Origin: Euphorbia lathyris
Lineage: Eukaryota; Streptophyta; Magnoliopsida; Malpighiales; Euphorbiaceae
Length of the DNA: 64,000 nt
Reading direction: 5' to 3'
Assembly (NCBI RefSeq): GCF_963576675.1
Contig: NC_088911.1
Span: 137,147,929 to 137,211,928 of the forward strand
A model generated the notes under the pieces. That model was not told the DNA's origin, made no database searches, and was given only the letters and a program-made list of their open reading frames with translations. Numbering within the stretch: the stretch's first letter is position 1; each line of letters begins with the position of its first letter. The position numbers were made by a program, and so were the translations under genes. Of the stretch, positions 11,936 through 23,600 are shown in pieces.

Positions 11936-12364
11936 CTATCCGTATTCCATTTAATTAACTTTAGAATATTTATTTATTTATTTTTGTCCCGTAAGTAACC
12001 TTAGAATTATTAATGATATGATATGGCTACTTTATATAATATGTTGAATTTTTGTACTATTTTGGAAAAAGCTGCAAAATTGTTACATTATGAACCGACA
12101 TGAAAAATGAAATATATATGTACAAGTATTAATGATTATGGAGATTCAGAGAATCATTTCATTTCGTTACATTATTGTTCCATTTTTGTGGTGTAGTCCA
12201 CTTTCATAATTTACTACATCTCGTCAAAAGACTAGTTTTCACATACTTAGACAAACCTAACTAGATACATATCAAGTTCAACATGGATATAAAGTTACAA
12301 TACTTCCACACTGTTTTTGGCACTAGCTGATTCATAGGAGAGAGTGCAATTGTAACACCTTTAA
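11936..12364. other. Intergenic, nothing recognised
   Basis: AT-rich sequence without a supported frame or paired ends. Confidence 0.45.
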
Positions 12365-12548
12365 ATTAGGACGGTAAATGACCCGAGCCGCTTATAAGCG
12401 ACTCGATGTTTGATTCGATGAAAATCTGATCGTGTTTGGTTCGAGCAAAATGTTGAGCTCGAGCTCAAACTTGTCAATTTTCTGCTGAGTTGAGCATGAG
12501 CAGACCAGAGTTTGGCTCAGTTCGGTTCGATTACAGCCTCACTCTAAA
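12365..12548. repeat. Second copy of the GAGCCGAGC repeat
   Basis: Starts GGTAAATGACCCGAGCCGCT and contains GAGCTCGAGCTC and TTCGGTTCGATTACAGCC. Shorter than the copy at 11430-11935. Confidence 0.45.
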
Positions 12549-12739
12549 CCAAAGGACTGTTTAGAAATGGGTAAAAAGCACTTACAATAATTAGAGTAGA
12601 GAGTGTTTACGGCGATGTTCACTAAAGTAGATTTTGAGACAATAAAATCACTAAAGTAGCACATCTCTGTCAATAAAGTCACTAAGACCGAATTGGGCGA
12701 CTTGCTCCACTAGAATGCTAACATTAGCAACACCTCATC

Positions 12740-12905
12740 GACACGTCATAAACATGATTGGAGCAATAGTCATGTGCCTGTCAGCCTGTCAAGTGTTAGT
12801 CAGTGTGATATTTTCTTTTCATTTTTGGACAGTTTTGCAGCCATATGGACGTCACGTGGCTACTCCTCTAATCATGTTTATGACATGTCATTGATATCAT
12901 GATGC
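12740..12905. repeat. Small inverted repeat
   Basis: GACACGTCATAAACATGATT on the left pairs with the complement of GACATGTCATAAACATGATT on the right. The loop is about 90 bp. Confidence 0.55.
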
Positions 12906-12939
12906 AGACATCTCTAACACAAGGCTAGAATTGGAGTTA

Positions 12940-13513
12940 AAGTGCCTCACATGCCATGTGAGGCTTGAAGCTATAGGGGGAGGCTGCATTTTATTCCCAC
13001 ACGACGTGTTAGTGAGGACACATGCCGTGTGGAGCTCAAGCAGAATTTGAGTGAGTCTCTAGGTTAATTCACTCAACATGTTCCTATGTCCACACGCCGC
13101 GTGAACTCGAAGGGATGAAGGCCACATGCTATGTGGCATGGCTTTCCAACAATTTTGGACGAAGGACAAGACCGCCAATTTTACCGTTAATTTCTGTAAT
13201 TTACTATTTTCCATCATCGTAATTATTGTCTTACCATTTAGGAATAATATCCTAAATGCCATTTAGCCCTTTATCCCCTCCTTACCCCTATTATTTCCTT
13301 ATTATTTTGTAACCCTAGTTAATATATTTAGGTTTTTTGCTTTTAAATTAGGAGAGGTACATATAAGCCTCCTTATTTGTAATGAAGAGCATCTTTTATT
13401 CATACCAGAGTTGTTCATAAGGTGCAAAGAGTGTGCATGGGTATATTTCGGAGTTCTTGAGGCTTTCAGAAAGAGCTAGCTTATCAGAAATTGAAAACCA
13501 AAAGACTTTAAGG
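12940..13513 (+). repeat. Possible solo or partial LTR with repeated near-palindromes
   Basis: Five imperfect palindromes of the type CACA-G-CGTGTG occur between about 12946 and 13138. A TATA-like ACATATAAGC (about 13360) and a transcribed-leader-like stretch follow, up to the inverted LTR at 13514. Promoter-like layout only; no second LTR, primer site or coding region was found. Confidence 0.35.
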
Positions 13514-15035
13514 TATTGACAGCCTAATAAAGTATGACATAACTATAAAGAGCAAGTGGACTTTATCGTTTCAAGTAGTAAACGTTCCTAAGAATGGTAT
13601 CGATCCCTTAGAGACTTCCCTACTCGACTAAAATTCTATGTTAACTAAAGAATATTAAATTTGATTGATTTGTTATGTAATCTAATACTGAAAATAAGTA
13701 AAAAGCAAGGATTTATATTGGGTTGTCTACTGAATGGGTGGAAGGGTAAGATATAGGATCCCCGTGTCTAACTCTATGGTATTAAACTATGTAGTGTTGC
13801 AATAAAGACTTAAACTAAAGACGGTAGCTTTCCTTAATAAGGTAATAATCCCAACCTAGAATTACTAACTCTATTCCTAATTCTTTAGGCCGATGCTTGG
13901 TTAGAAAAAATCCGCAAGTTACTAAGAAGCATGAATTATGGTGAAAGCTAAAGCTAAGCCGTAACTTAGACTACAAAGCTGCACTATCCACTTAAGGTAT
14001 ATGTAAAGCTAGGTTACTCAGTTGAATTGTTTACTTGATTAGGTTTCACAATTCAACCTCTTTTGCTAATTACTTGTTTAGGTTTCTCAGCACAAGATGC
14101 TAAATAATCCTAACTAAATCTTTCATTTAATACTTTTTACAACACACTTTAAATAGTAGCTAAATTAAACTATACTCGTTAAACACGATTCATCATAATC
14201 TTAGCCAAAGGTGATTTAGCTCATGTCTGAGCTAAAACACAGAATGGGGGAAAGATGTATAGATGATGAGACCATGTTTATCGATTACGTTATTAGAATT
14301 CAAGATGGATAATGGAATATGAGATGAAAAGAACTTGAATTTAATAAGTAAATAATGAACAAAGGGTGTAGACAAACCAATATTGATATCTTACAACTAA
14401 GGAGCGAATGTAGCTTGGCTGATTGTACAAAATTCGAATCTGAACTTACTTGAAAGTAAAAACGAACTAAGAAGTAAAATATAGCTAAACTGAACTAATG
14501 ATAAAAATTGAATGTTAAACTACATAACATAGGTCTCTATTTATAGTGCTTTGATTCCTATTGGTGGCCTATTTCGGTCTTCTTTCCACATTAGAGTCGG
14601 ATTATGAAGATTGAGATTGATACGAAATGGAACACCTGCGTTAAAGTTGAAGTAGGAATAATTCTGTTTTTCGATGTTTCTCGTTGAGTAGCAGCTTGCC
14701 TTACTCGCCGAGTAACATGTCCATTTCGTGCTTGGTAAGTGTTGACTTTGTGCCTTGTCTTGCACTGGTTGACTGCTCGTTTGGTGAGTAATCTTTGACG
14801 AGCATTGTGGTTACTCGCCGAGCATTGTGGCACCTACTCACCGAGCAACCTGTTCTTTAAGTCTCTTTCTGCTCCGTTTCATGCTGTTTTTTGCTTGATT
14901 GTTCCTGAAACAACTCAAAACATACATCAGACAGATAATAGAGAGAAGACACTATAAACCAGGGTATAAAGGTGATAAAAGGACATAAACGGGGCCTAAA
15001 CTATACCTAAAACTCTATATAATATGGTGCTAACA
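13514..15035 (-). repeat. LTR of the Athila/Tat-like element, left arm
   Basis: Read on the minus strand it runs from TGTTAGCACC (15035) to CTGTCAATA (13514). It carries a TATA box CTATAAATAG at 14546-14537 and several TACTCG-CGAG motifs upstream of it. Confidence 0.8.
14701..14848. promoter_or_regulatory. Near-palindrome motifs in left LTR U3
   Basis: TTACTCGCCGAGTAA (14701-14715), TTACTCGCCGAGCA (14811-14824) and CTACTCACCGAGCAA (14834-14848), all upstream of the TATA box in LTR orientation. Related copies sit at 15893-15919 and 15979-15994 outside the LTR. The role is inferred only from position. Confidence 0.4.
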
Positions 15036-15419
15036 ACCTCCCCACACTTTGAACCTTGCTTGTCCCCAAGCAAGTCTCCAGATCAAGAAAAAATCAAATC
15101 TCAGGCATTTAAATTAAATTAGACGATAAGGCTGATTTCATTTGACATTCTATCATCCTTACTCGTGCAAAGCAATATAATGATAAAAGACTTAGGACAC
15201 GTTTTGAACTTGATATAAAAGTTATGATTTTCTCAAGAGTATTAACACCATACGACCAATCCTTCTCTGAGAGTTTGAACTAATGTCTAGAGCCTCAAAA
15301 GGTGATCTCTCAAGGCTTTAATTTCTATTTTCAGCCTTTTTCAATTCTTTTCGCTCAAGGGTTATGATTTCATTATAAGCAATATAGTATGTTTGAATGC
15401 TTAATTCTTTGAATCTCCA

Positions 15420-15566
15420 ACATGGTCATGTCATGTGACGTGCCTTCACATGACAGAATGTAACCGTCGTCTAAAGATGCATCAGACGACAGCGATCCCC
15501 GTGACAGATTTATATCTTGTGGGACGACGGTTTTTATCTGTCGTCTGCGAGGCTATTTGGCGTAGT
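15420..15566. other. Possible CACTA-element end fragment
   Basis: On the minus strand this starts CACTACGCCAAATAGCC, the usual look of a CACTA terminal repeat, followed by CGTCGTC/GACGAC sub-terminal repeats in both orientations. No matching second end was found. Confidence 0.4.
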
Positions 15567-16986
15567 GGCCACTTGCTAATCTAGCTTAGACTTAATCACT
15601 GAGGTCTTTTACATAGGGTTGTAATGTGGGTTTAAGTGAGGTATGGATGGGGAATATTGAGTGTATAGTGAAAACACGTGTATCCTTTGTGTACGTTTTT
15701 AAAGTAGTATGATTGTGTGATGAATGTAATGATGAACTAAGATACGAGTCTTTTCCTTAGTTAGGTCAGAATTTGCACTTGGTGTTTTTCTGTTTTTAGT
15801 GCTTGAGCCTTTTGTTTGTTTGTTTGGCTTTTCTTTTTCTGTTGTTTAGGCTTTTTACCTTAAATCCTAACTTTTAGGCGACTTACTCGCCGAGCAAAGA
15901 TGTCAGCTTGCCGAGCAAGTGTGATTTTGAGGAATTTTTGCTCGAATTTAGGGGTTTACTTGATAAGTAGAGTGATGTTGACTCGTTGAGTAATGACATA
16001 TGACATCAATTTTGCTGTGAATTTGTATAGGTCACTTTTTGGGTGTTTTTACACAGTACTCTTATTATATATTCACATGATACAATGGATTCACGAGTGT
16101 GAAAGGTATTTATGAAGGTCTAGGCTTGTATTATGGCTAAATGAAAGAATGTTATGAATGATTGGTTTCAAAAGGGCTTTACTACTATTATGTAAAAGGT
16201 TTTTTGGCCGTCAAAGAGTATGTCTAAGTAACTCAAGGGGCTAGAACCTAATGTCTTAAATCATTTTAAGTCTAAACTAGATGCATGTGGCTTCGATTAA
16301 GTTGTAATGAGCTGAAATATCACTACAAAGCTTGTAAGACTCTTAGAAGAATGTTTTGAGCATATCCCATTCTATTTAAATGCTCATGTGATTGGTTCAA
16401 GAATCTCACTAAAGGGTGTCATTTTGTTTCGTGTCTTAGTTTTCTGCTAACAAAACTATCAAGATTGACAATGCATATAATTATACTTCTCATAGCCTAA
16501 AAGTTCTTGTTCAAAGTTCCTAAGTGTCGGACCTTTATTTGCTAAGCACTTGTTCGGCTAAAAGACTGTCAATTTATGAAATTTTGCCCTATTGACAATT
16601 GCATATGACTCAAAGCTTTGACCCACAGTCACTTCAATCTTTTGATTATTTTAAAGATAAAAACATAGATTCATAGCATGTTGGGCATGTTAAACATGAC
16701 ACGAAAGCATAAACTATTAACTAGAAAGCATAAAACTATCATAAGGAAACAGTAAAGACACAACTAAATAAAAGTGCGGAAATAAATAAAAGTGCAGAAA
16801 TCTAAAGGTAAATTCTATCCGTTTATCCCCTCCTCACACTTTATACATGCATTTACTCCCAAAAATGAATGAAAGTAAAGTGTAAAAGATAAGTGAAAAG
16901 AGACGGATAGAAATACTCCATCAGCCTTGCCAATCCCAGCCATTTTGTTGAGCGGTGAAGTTTATGAACCGCTCTAACTATTGGTG

Positions 16987-17692
16987 TCACTGGAGTGCAT
17001 CCACCCTAATTCCTTGCAAGTCATGGTTTAGGCTTGCAAGCCTTTCAGTGTTTTGTTGGTGGAGGGACATGGAGTGTGTGATCCCTACCTCAATCCGAGC
17101 ATTTTGCTCTTCGATTCCAACATTAGATGCCTCTAGTCTCTCAAATCTTGCCATGATGGAATTCATGTCCATGTTTTGAGGTGGAGGCGGTGGGGTGCCT
17201 GTCGGATGGATGGACCGGCTAAGGTGCTTGCCCTTGCACTCTGGTCTGATGTCCTTGCAACATTCACCTCATCAGGATCAACATGTTCATTGTAGAGGAT
17301 GCATTCCTTTGTAATGATATGGGCTTTTTGAAAAAATTCAAAGTTAAGCAAAGCAGTCTCACAACAAAATAAAAGGGCAAGTCTATATTTACACCCAAGA
17401 TAATGGGCAAAGTGAGTCACAAAGTGCCTGAATCCTAAGCTAATATGCAGATTGCCCAATAATTCATTCATGAGAAAAAAAATACTATCATAGGCACGTT
17501 AGCAACAATACCCTCTTTTAGACAGTGAAGTAAGAAGGGTTCTATGTCTGAAACCTTGTCACTATCGCCCTTGCTAGTGATTGTGTAACATATGAACTTA
17601 TGCATAAAGCACCATGTGGGGTCAATAATATACTTGCTTTTAATTCCATAGGACCTCGACATTGTACTTGAGGAGATGTGATGCCAACACAA
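16987..17692 (-). pseudogene. Athila-type ORF of the retroelement, broken
   Basis: Three overlapping minus-strand frames (17692-17468, 17471-17163, 17172-16987) look like one protein cut by two frame changes. The first two resemble the Arabidopsis retrotransposon ORF-1 / putative plant transposon protein family (for example YIIDPTWCFMHKFICYTI, then PFLLHCLKEG). The last is a coiled-coil-like tail rich in Glu, Arg and Leu. Family members sit near the 3' end of Athila and Tat elements, in sense or antisense. Here it is in sense relative to the left LTR. The start abuts the purine tract of the inverted LTR, so the N-terminus is probably lost. Confidence 0.6.
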
Positions 17693-17705
17693 AGTGTGGG
17701 GAGGT
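17691..17705 (+). other. Polypurine tract of the inverted LTR
   Basis: AAAGTGTGGGGAGG directly before TGTTAGCACC. Similarity to the left copy (15036-15051, minus strand) ends one or two bases upstream, so the inverted LTR keeps only its purine tract and no other internal sequence. Confidence 0.65.
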
Positions 17706-19211
17706 TGTTAGCACCATATTATAGAGTTTTAGGTATAGTTGAGGCCTCATTTATGTGCTTTTATCACCTCTATACCCTGGTTTATGGTGTCTTCTCTCTA
17801 TTATCTGTCTGATGTATGCTTTGAGTTGTTTTAGGAACGATCGAGCAAGAAATAGAGTAAAATGGAGCAAAAAAAGACTTAGAGAAAAGATAGTGCTCGA
17901 CGAGTAAAACCATTGTGCTCGGCGAGTAACCTCATTGTTCATCGAGAGCAATCATCAAATGAGCAGTTAAGCTGTGCAAGTCAAAAGCACAAGTAAACAG
18001 TTATCAAAACGTGAATTAGACATGTTACTCGACGAGTAAAGCTCCTTGCTACTCGACGAGCAACATTGAAAATACTGATTTGTTCCTACTTCAACTCTAA
18101 CTCGGGTGTTCTATTCTGAATCCATCTCAATCCTCATAGTCTGAATCTAAAGTTGAAAGAAGACCTAAATAGGCCAGTGATAGGAATCAAAGCACTATAA
18201 ATAGAGGCTTATGCTATGTAGTTTGTTATTCAGTTTTCATTATTAGTTCAGTTTAGCTTTAGTTTACTTCATAGTTCATTTTAGTTCGTTTTTACATTCA
18301 AGTAAGTTCAGATTCGAATTTTGTATAATCAGCTAAGGCACATCCGTTCCTTAGTTGTAAGATATCAATATCGGTTGTCTTCATCCTCTATTCATTCTTT
18401 TACTTATTGAATTCAAGTTCTTTTCATCTCGTATTCCATTATTCATCTTGAATCTTAATAATGTATTCGATAAACATGGGCTCACCCTCTATACATCTTT
18501 CCCCCATTCTGTGTTTTAACTCAGACATGTGCTAAATCATCTTTGGCTAAGATTAAGGTGAACCGTGTTTAACGAGTATGGTTTAATTAAGCTATTGTTT
18601 AAAGTGTGTTGTGAAAAGTATTAAACGAAAGATATAGTTAGGATTGTTTTACTCATCTTATGCTAAGAAACCTAAATAAGTAATTAGAAAAATGAGTTGA
18701 ATTATCAAACCTAATCAAGTAAATAATTCAACCGAGTTACCTAGTTTTACCTATACCTTAACTGGATAGTACGACTTTATAGTCTAAGTTACAGCTTAGC
18801 TTTAGATTTCACCATAATTCATGCTTCTTAGTAACTTAGAGATTTTGCCTAATAGAGTTAGTAATTTTAGGATGAGATTACTATCTTATTAAAGAAAGCT
18901 ACAATCTTGAATTCACTCTTTATTGCAACACAACATAGTTTATTACTATAGGAGTTAGACACGGAGATCCAATATCTTAGCCTTCCACTCATTCATTAGA
19001 CAACCGAATATAAATCTTAGCTTTTTAGTTAATTTCAGTATTAGATTAAACAAACAAACCAATCAACTTTACTATTCTTTAGTTAATATAGGATTCTAGT
19101 CGAGTAGGGAATTGAAACATAGTCTATGTGGGATCGATACCGTTCTTAGGAACATTTACTACTTGAAACGACTTGCTCTCTAGAGTTAGGTATATTCTAT
19201 AGCTATCAACA
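17706..19211 (+). repeat. LTR of the Athila/Tat-like element, right inverted arm
   Basis: Runs from TGTTAGCACC to CTATCAACA. TATA box CTATAAATAG at 18194-18203. The sequence is similar to the left arm throughout but clearly diverged, so the structure is not recent. Confidence 0.8.
17895..18062 (+). promoter_or_regulatory. Repeated near-palindromes in LTR U3
   Basis: GCTCGACGAGTAA (17895-17907), GCTCGGCGAGTAA (17917-17929), TTACTCGACGAGTAA (18025-18039, a perfect odd palindrome) and CTACTCGACGAGCAAC (18049-18064). They lie about 130-300 bp before the TATA box, as an enhancer or dyad factor site would. This function is inferred. Confidence 0.4.
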
Positions 19212-19556
19212 TCCTTACTCAAAAGAGACGGATTGCCTTACATATATATATAACAAACCATATAATGTCTAATTAATCAATATTTAACATACCTTAATTA
19301 TATCCTAAGAAGAATGTTGTCACACAATTTAATAAAATTTCTGACATCATTTTATGACATACATATATCCATAGCACATGTAATAAATCAAAACTCTATA
19401 TAAATACAAAGAAGAAAAAAACAAAAAATGTTCCATTGAAGTAACATAGCTACCCTATTTATATACATATGTATTTTAGAGAGATTTGAGAGATCTCAAA
19501 AAAGACTTTGTATATTTTCTTTGTTTTTATACAAATAGAAAAAAAAAAAATTAAAA
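19212..19556. other. Upstream region and 5' leader of the HLS1-like gene
   Basis: AT-rich, no other feature recognised apart from the TATA-like site. Confidence 0.4.
19455..19466 (+). promoter_or_regulatory. TATA-like box of the HLS1-like gene
   Basis: CTATTTATATAC about 90 bases before the proposed start codon, leaving room for a 60-70 base leader. The best of several AT-rich options. Confidence 0.35.
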
Positions 19557-20564
19557 ATGTTAGTAGAAAAGAAGAAGGTTTTAATTAGAGAATACAAAGA
19601 AGAAAGAGATAGAAAAGTGGTAGGGAAGCTTGAGAGGAATTGTGAAATAGGGACCAAAAAAGAGGAGGTCTCTATTTTCACCAACATCATGGGAGACCCT
19701 TTACGTAGAATTAGGCTCTACCCTCTTCATGTTTTGCTGGTAAGTTATCTTTTTGGTCCTTGAAGTTTGTAGATATGATTAATTTAGTCCACATCGAAGT
19801 TTATGTATTAGAAGTTGATAAACTTTTAGTGTTGAAATCGATTGTATTTGGGGTAGTTTGTTGAAAATTAAACTTCGATTTGGACTAAACTGATCACATT
19901 TCATGTTTTGCTGGTGAGTTTTATCTTGGTCCCTGAAGTTTGTAAATATAATAAATTTAGTCCAAATCGAAATTTATGTATCAAAAGTTTGACAAGTTTT
20001 TAGTGTTGAAAACGATTCTATTTGAGGTAGTTTGTAAAAATTAGCAAAGTTGATACATAAACTTTGATTTGGACTAAACTGATCATGCTTGGTGGTAGGT
20101 ATTGTGTTTTGATGATAGGTATCAAATGGTCTACAAACTTTGTAGATATTTTCAATTTAGTCCAAATTGAAATTTATGTATCAATGGTTTTTAGTGTTGA
20201 AAACGATTGTATTTGGAGTAATTTGTCAAAAATTAGCAACGTTGATACATAACTTTGATTGAACTAAACTGATAATGTTTGCTGGTAGGTATCAAATGGT
20301 CCTTGAAGTTTGTAGATATGATCAATTTAGTCCAAATCGAAGTTTAAGTGTCAAAAGTTGACAGATTTTTAGTATTGAGAGCGATGGTATTTAAACTAAT
20401 TTATCAAAATTTACCAATTTTAATACCTAAATTTCGATTTGGGCTAAAGTGATTATTTCTGTTTATTTTAGCGGCTATTTTGAGTCTTAATTCATATATT
20501 AATCATTAAAGGGAGAAAAAAGTTTCCTTTTTTGGAATATCCAAATCTTAAAATAGTAAAAAAG

Positions 20565-20604
<40 letters not shown>

Positions 20605-23600
20605 TGTCTTTCCTTTCAATCTACTTGCCTTTTTCTTATTTCTTTCAACTCCTTTTCCATTGTGTTCTTCATAATTAAGATAATTATGTTTTAATTTGGG
20701 ATTAAAACAGGTAGCAGAGCTGTGTGAGAATGGGGAAATTGTGGGTGTGGTTAGAGGGTGTATCAAGTATGGCAAGACTGAATTTGGAGCTAAGAATGTG
20801 AGATTTGGCTGCATTCTTGGCCTTCGAGTCTCCCCTAATCATCAGTACGTACCTTATTTCTTGATTAAGTCGTCGATCTTTAAATTTTCGTACCTTAATT
20901 CTTGATTAAGTGGTTGATCTTTAAATTTTAGACATTGAGCTCTTAATTAATTATAAATTATATATTAAGTTTTTGGTGACATTTTAGAGATTTTGGTATT
21001 TTTATCTAAGATTGTAGGATATGGTATGTAATTAGTTTGACATTTAGTCAACATGGTAGTTCATACTTTAAGTAGAATGCCTAACCTTTTATTTCTCATT
21101 TTGTACCAAGATTTTGGAGTTTGTATTTTTTTAAGAATCATTGTCTTGAGGTTTATTGAATTCTAATTTTCTCTCCTAAAAAAAAGGTTCTGGTGATAAA
21201 AAAAAGTTAATTTTGAATAATATAAAACTGGGTTAACAAAAATTATTCATTTTATTTGAAATCGGAATTTATATTTCTAATGGTTCGAAAATAGTTTTTT
21301 TTTTATATGTCTGATGTAATTATAAAGAAACGGTAAAAACCTTAATCTAAACTATTAAAAAAAAATCCAATCTTAGATGTAATGAAATGAGCAATACTCT
21401 TTAAGATGAAATTAGATGTTTATAACTAACTAATTTAACTAATAATGACTTAATGTGTACGATTACAATTGATTGCAGACTTCATGTGCCAAATTAAAAG
21501 ACCAGAGACTCGATGAACAAAAATAAAAAAGTTCATAAACTTAAAGATGCTTAATTAACAACAATAAAATAAAATTAAGGACCTAGTATGATTTTTGCAG
21601 AATAATATGTATACATATGGAGAAAAATATTGAGATATTGAGCCATCTATCATTTATAAATTCACATATTAAATCTCTCAGGTGATCAAGAAAGTTAGGT
21701 TTTAATATAAAAATCGGTTAATATAACGTTATTCATTTTATCTACAATCAAAATTTATGATTTTAATAATTTGAAAGAATTTTTTTTATATTGATATATT
21801 AGCACAGATAATTATAAAAAACCTTAATTTAAACCGTAAAAAATACAATTTTAGATGCAGATGAAATGAATAACACTTTTAGTATACGTTACCGACTAAC
21901 TAATTTAGCAAGTAGAGGCTTAAATGTACAATTATTATTGACAAGGGCTCAATGTGATAAAATTTGAAAAGTTCACGTACCTCAAATTTGGACCTTTGAA
22001 TGTATAAATTGTTACAAAACTCTATCGGTTTAAACAAGTTTGGAAGACCTAAATCATTCGGTAAATTACACTCATGGCCATTGAATTTTATTTATTTTTA
22101 CAGTATGACCACTAAGTTTTAAAATGTAACATAAAAATCACTTAGCTTTATACTTTTTAACATTATGGCTTCTAAATTTCAATTAACGCCTCAAAATAAC
22201 TGTTAATGACCTCAAAATGAAAATTTAACGACTTCAACTTTAATACTTGGACATTTCCATTTTGAGGTCATGAATGATCATTTTGAATCGTTAATTAAAG
22301 TTCACTGACCATAATGTTAGAAAATATAAAGTTAAATAACTTTATGTAACGTTTTGAAGTTTAGTAATTATACTGTGAAAATGAGTAAAGTTTAGTGCCC
22401 ATAGATGTAATTTACTTTAAATATTGTAAGCAAGTTGAGAAAGCTAATAGATCATTTAAAATAATTCGGATAGTCAATAAATCATTTTAAACAAGTTTAG
22501 AAGGGTAACGAGACACTTTGGCCTGTCAGAATTTTTTGGACCTTCAAGTTCTATGATATGTTAAGCCTATTGTGCATGCATGTATGTTTTATATCTAGTA
22601 CTTAAATCTTAATTTACTTTATTTTTTATTTTTTTTTTGTTGATATTTATAGCTTAATATTATTGTTAATTAATTTTTTAATATAAAATATATATCAGTT
22701 AGTCCGACTGGATTGGGCTGGGCTGGATTTGAGAATTATTTTTCTTACTTTGACTCAACTTGATGCAAATATAAAGCAAAAACCATTATTAGGTTTCTGA
22801 TCTGGTTTATTATGCTCTTGGTCTTTTATTCATTTATTTTTTGTCTCACTAAACCATTACTTACCAAATTAGTAAGTTGTAAACATCTAATTCCATTAAA
22901 AAGACGTTATTAATTTCACATGTATTTGAAATTATATATAAAAAATATTTTTCACAGAATTAAGGTTTTTATGGTTTCTCTATAGTCACATTACACATCC
23001 AAAACTGCTTTCATACGGAGAAAAAAATATGAATTTCGAATGCAAGTGAAATGAATAACACTCTGTTAACCGAGTTTTATGTTCAAAATTGATTTTTTTG
23101 GTCATCAAGGGTTTAATGCGGGAAAAAATAAAAGATCAAGACTTAATGTATCTAAATAAAAGATCAACGACTGAATGAACCAAAGAATGAAAGATCAGAG
23201 GCCTAATGATGCTTTTTGCCTAAATATAATACGTGCTACATTGGACTTGAGCAAGATAATTTAATATAAAACCCGACTAGAACCCGGCCAGATCCAGCCC
23301 GGCCATAAAGAGGTCTAATTAGGCTATTATTGTTAATTAATTTTTTGATATAAAATATAGGGTAAAGTACGAAAAAAATGCTCATGGTTTGCCTTATTTG
23401 CAAATAGAGGTCCGTGGTTTAAAAGTTTGCAAATAGAGATATGTGGTATGCTTTTCTTACAAAACAAAGTATTACAATTATACAATTAAGTTCTGATTAC
23501 AACCAAAGACATTTTTATCTTCAAAAAAATTATTCTGTTTTGCTAATATGTAAGAATAATTTTTTTTTAAGATAAAAATGTCTTTGGTTGTAATCAGAAC

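Larger units (their letters stand above)
13514..19211. mobile_element. Athila/Tat-like retroelement ends in inverted orientation
   Basis: Two diverged copies of a ~1.5 kb LTR face opposite ways: 15035-13514 on the minus strand and 17706-19211 on the plus strand. Each is preceded on its own strand by the same purine tract, AAAGTGTGGGGAGG. The ~2.6 kb between them reads on the minus strand as a broken Athila-type ORF, an untranslated stretch, CTTGGGGACAAGCAAGG, the purine tract and the left LTR. So the left part is a normal element 3' end and the right LTR is inverted relative to it. No protease, reverse transcriptase or integrase is seen. Confidence 0.75.
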
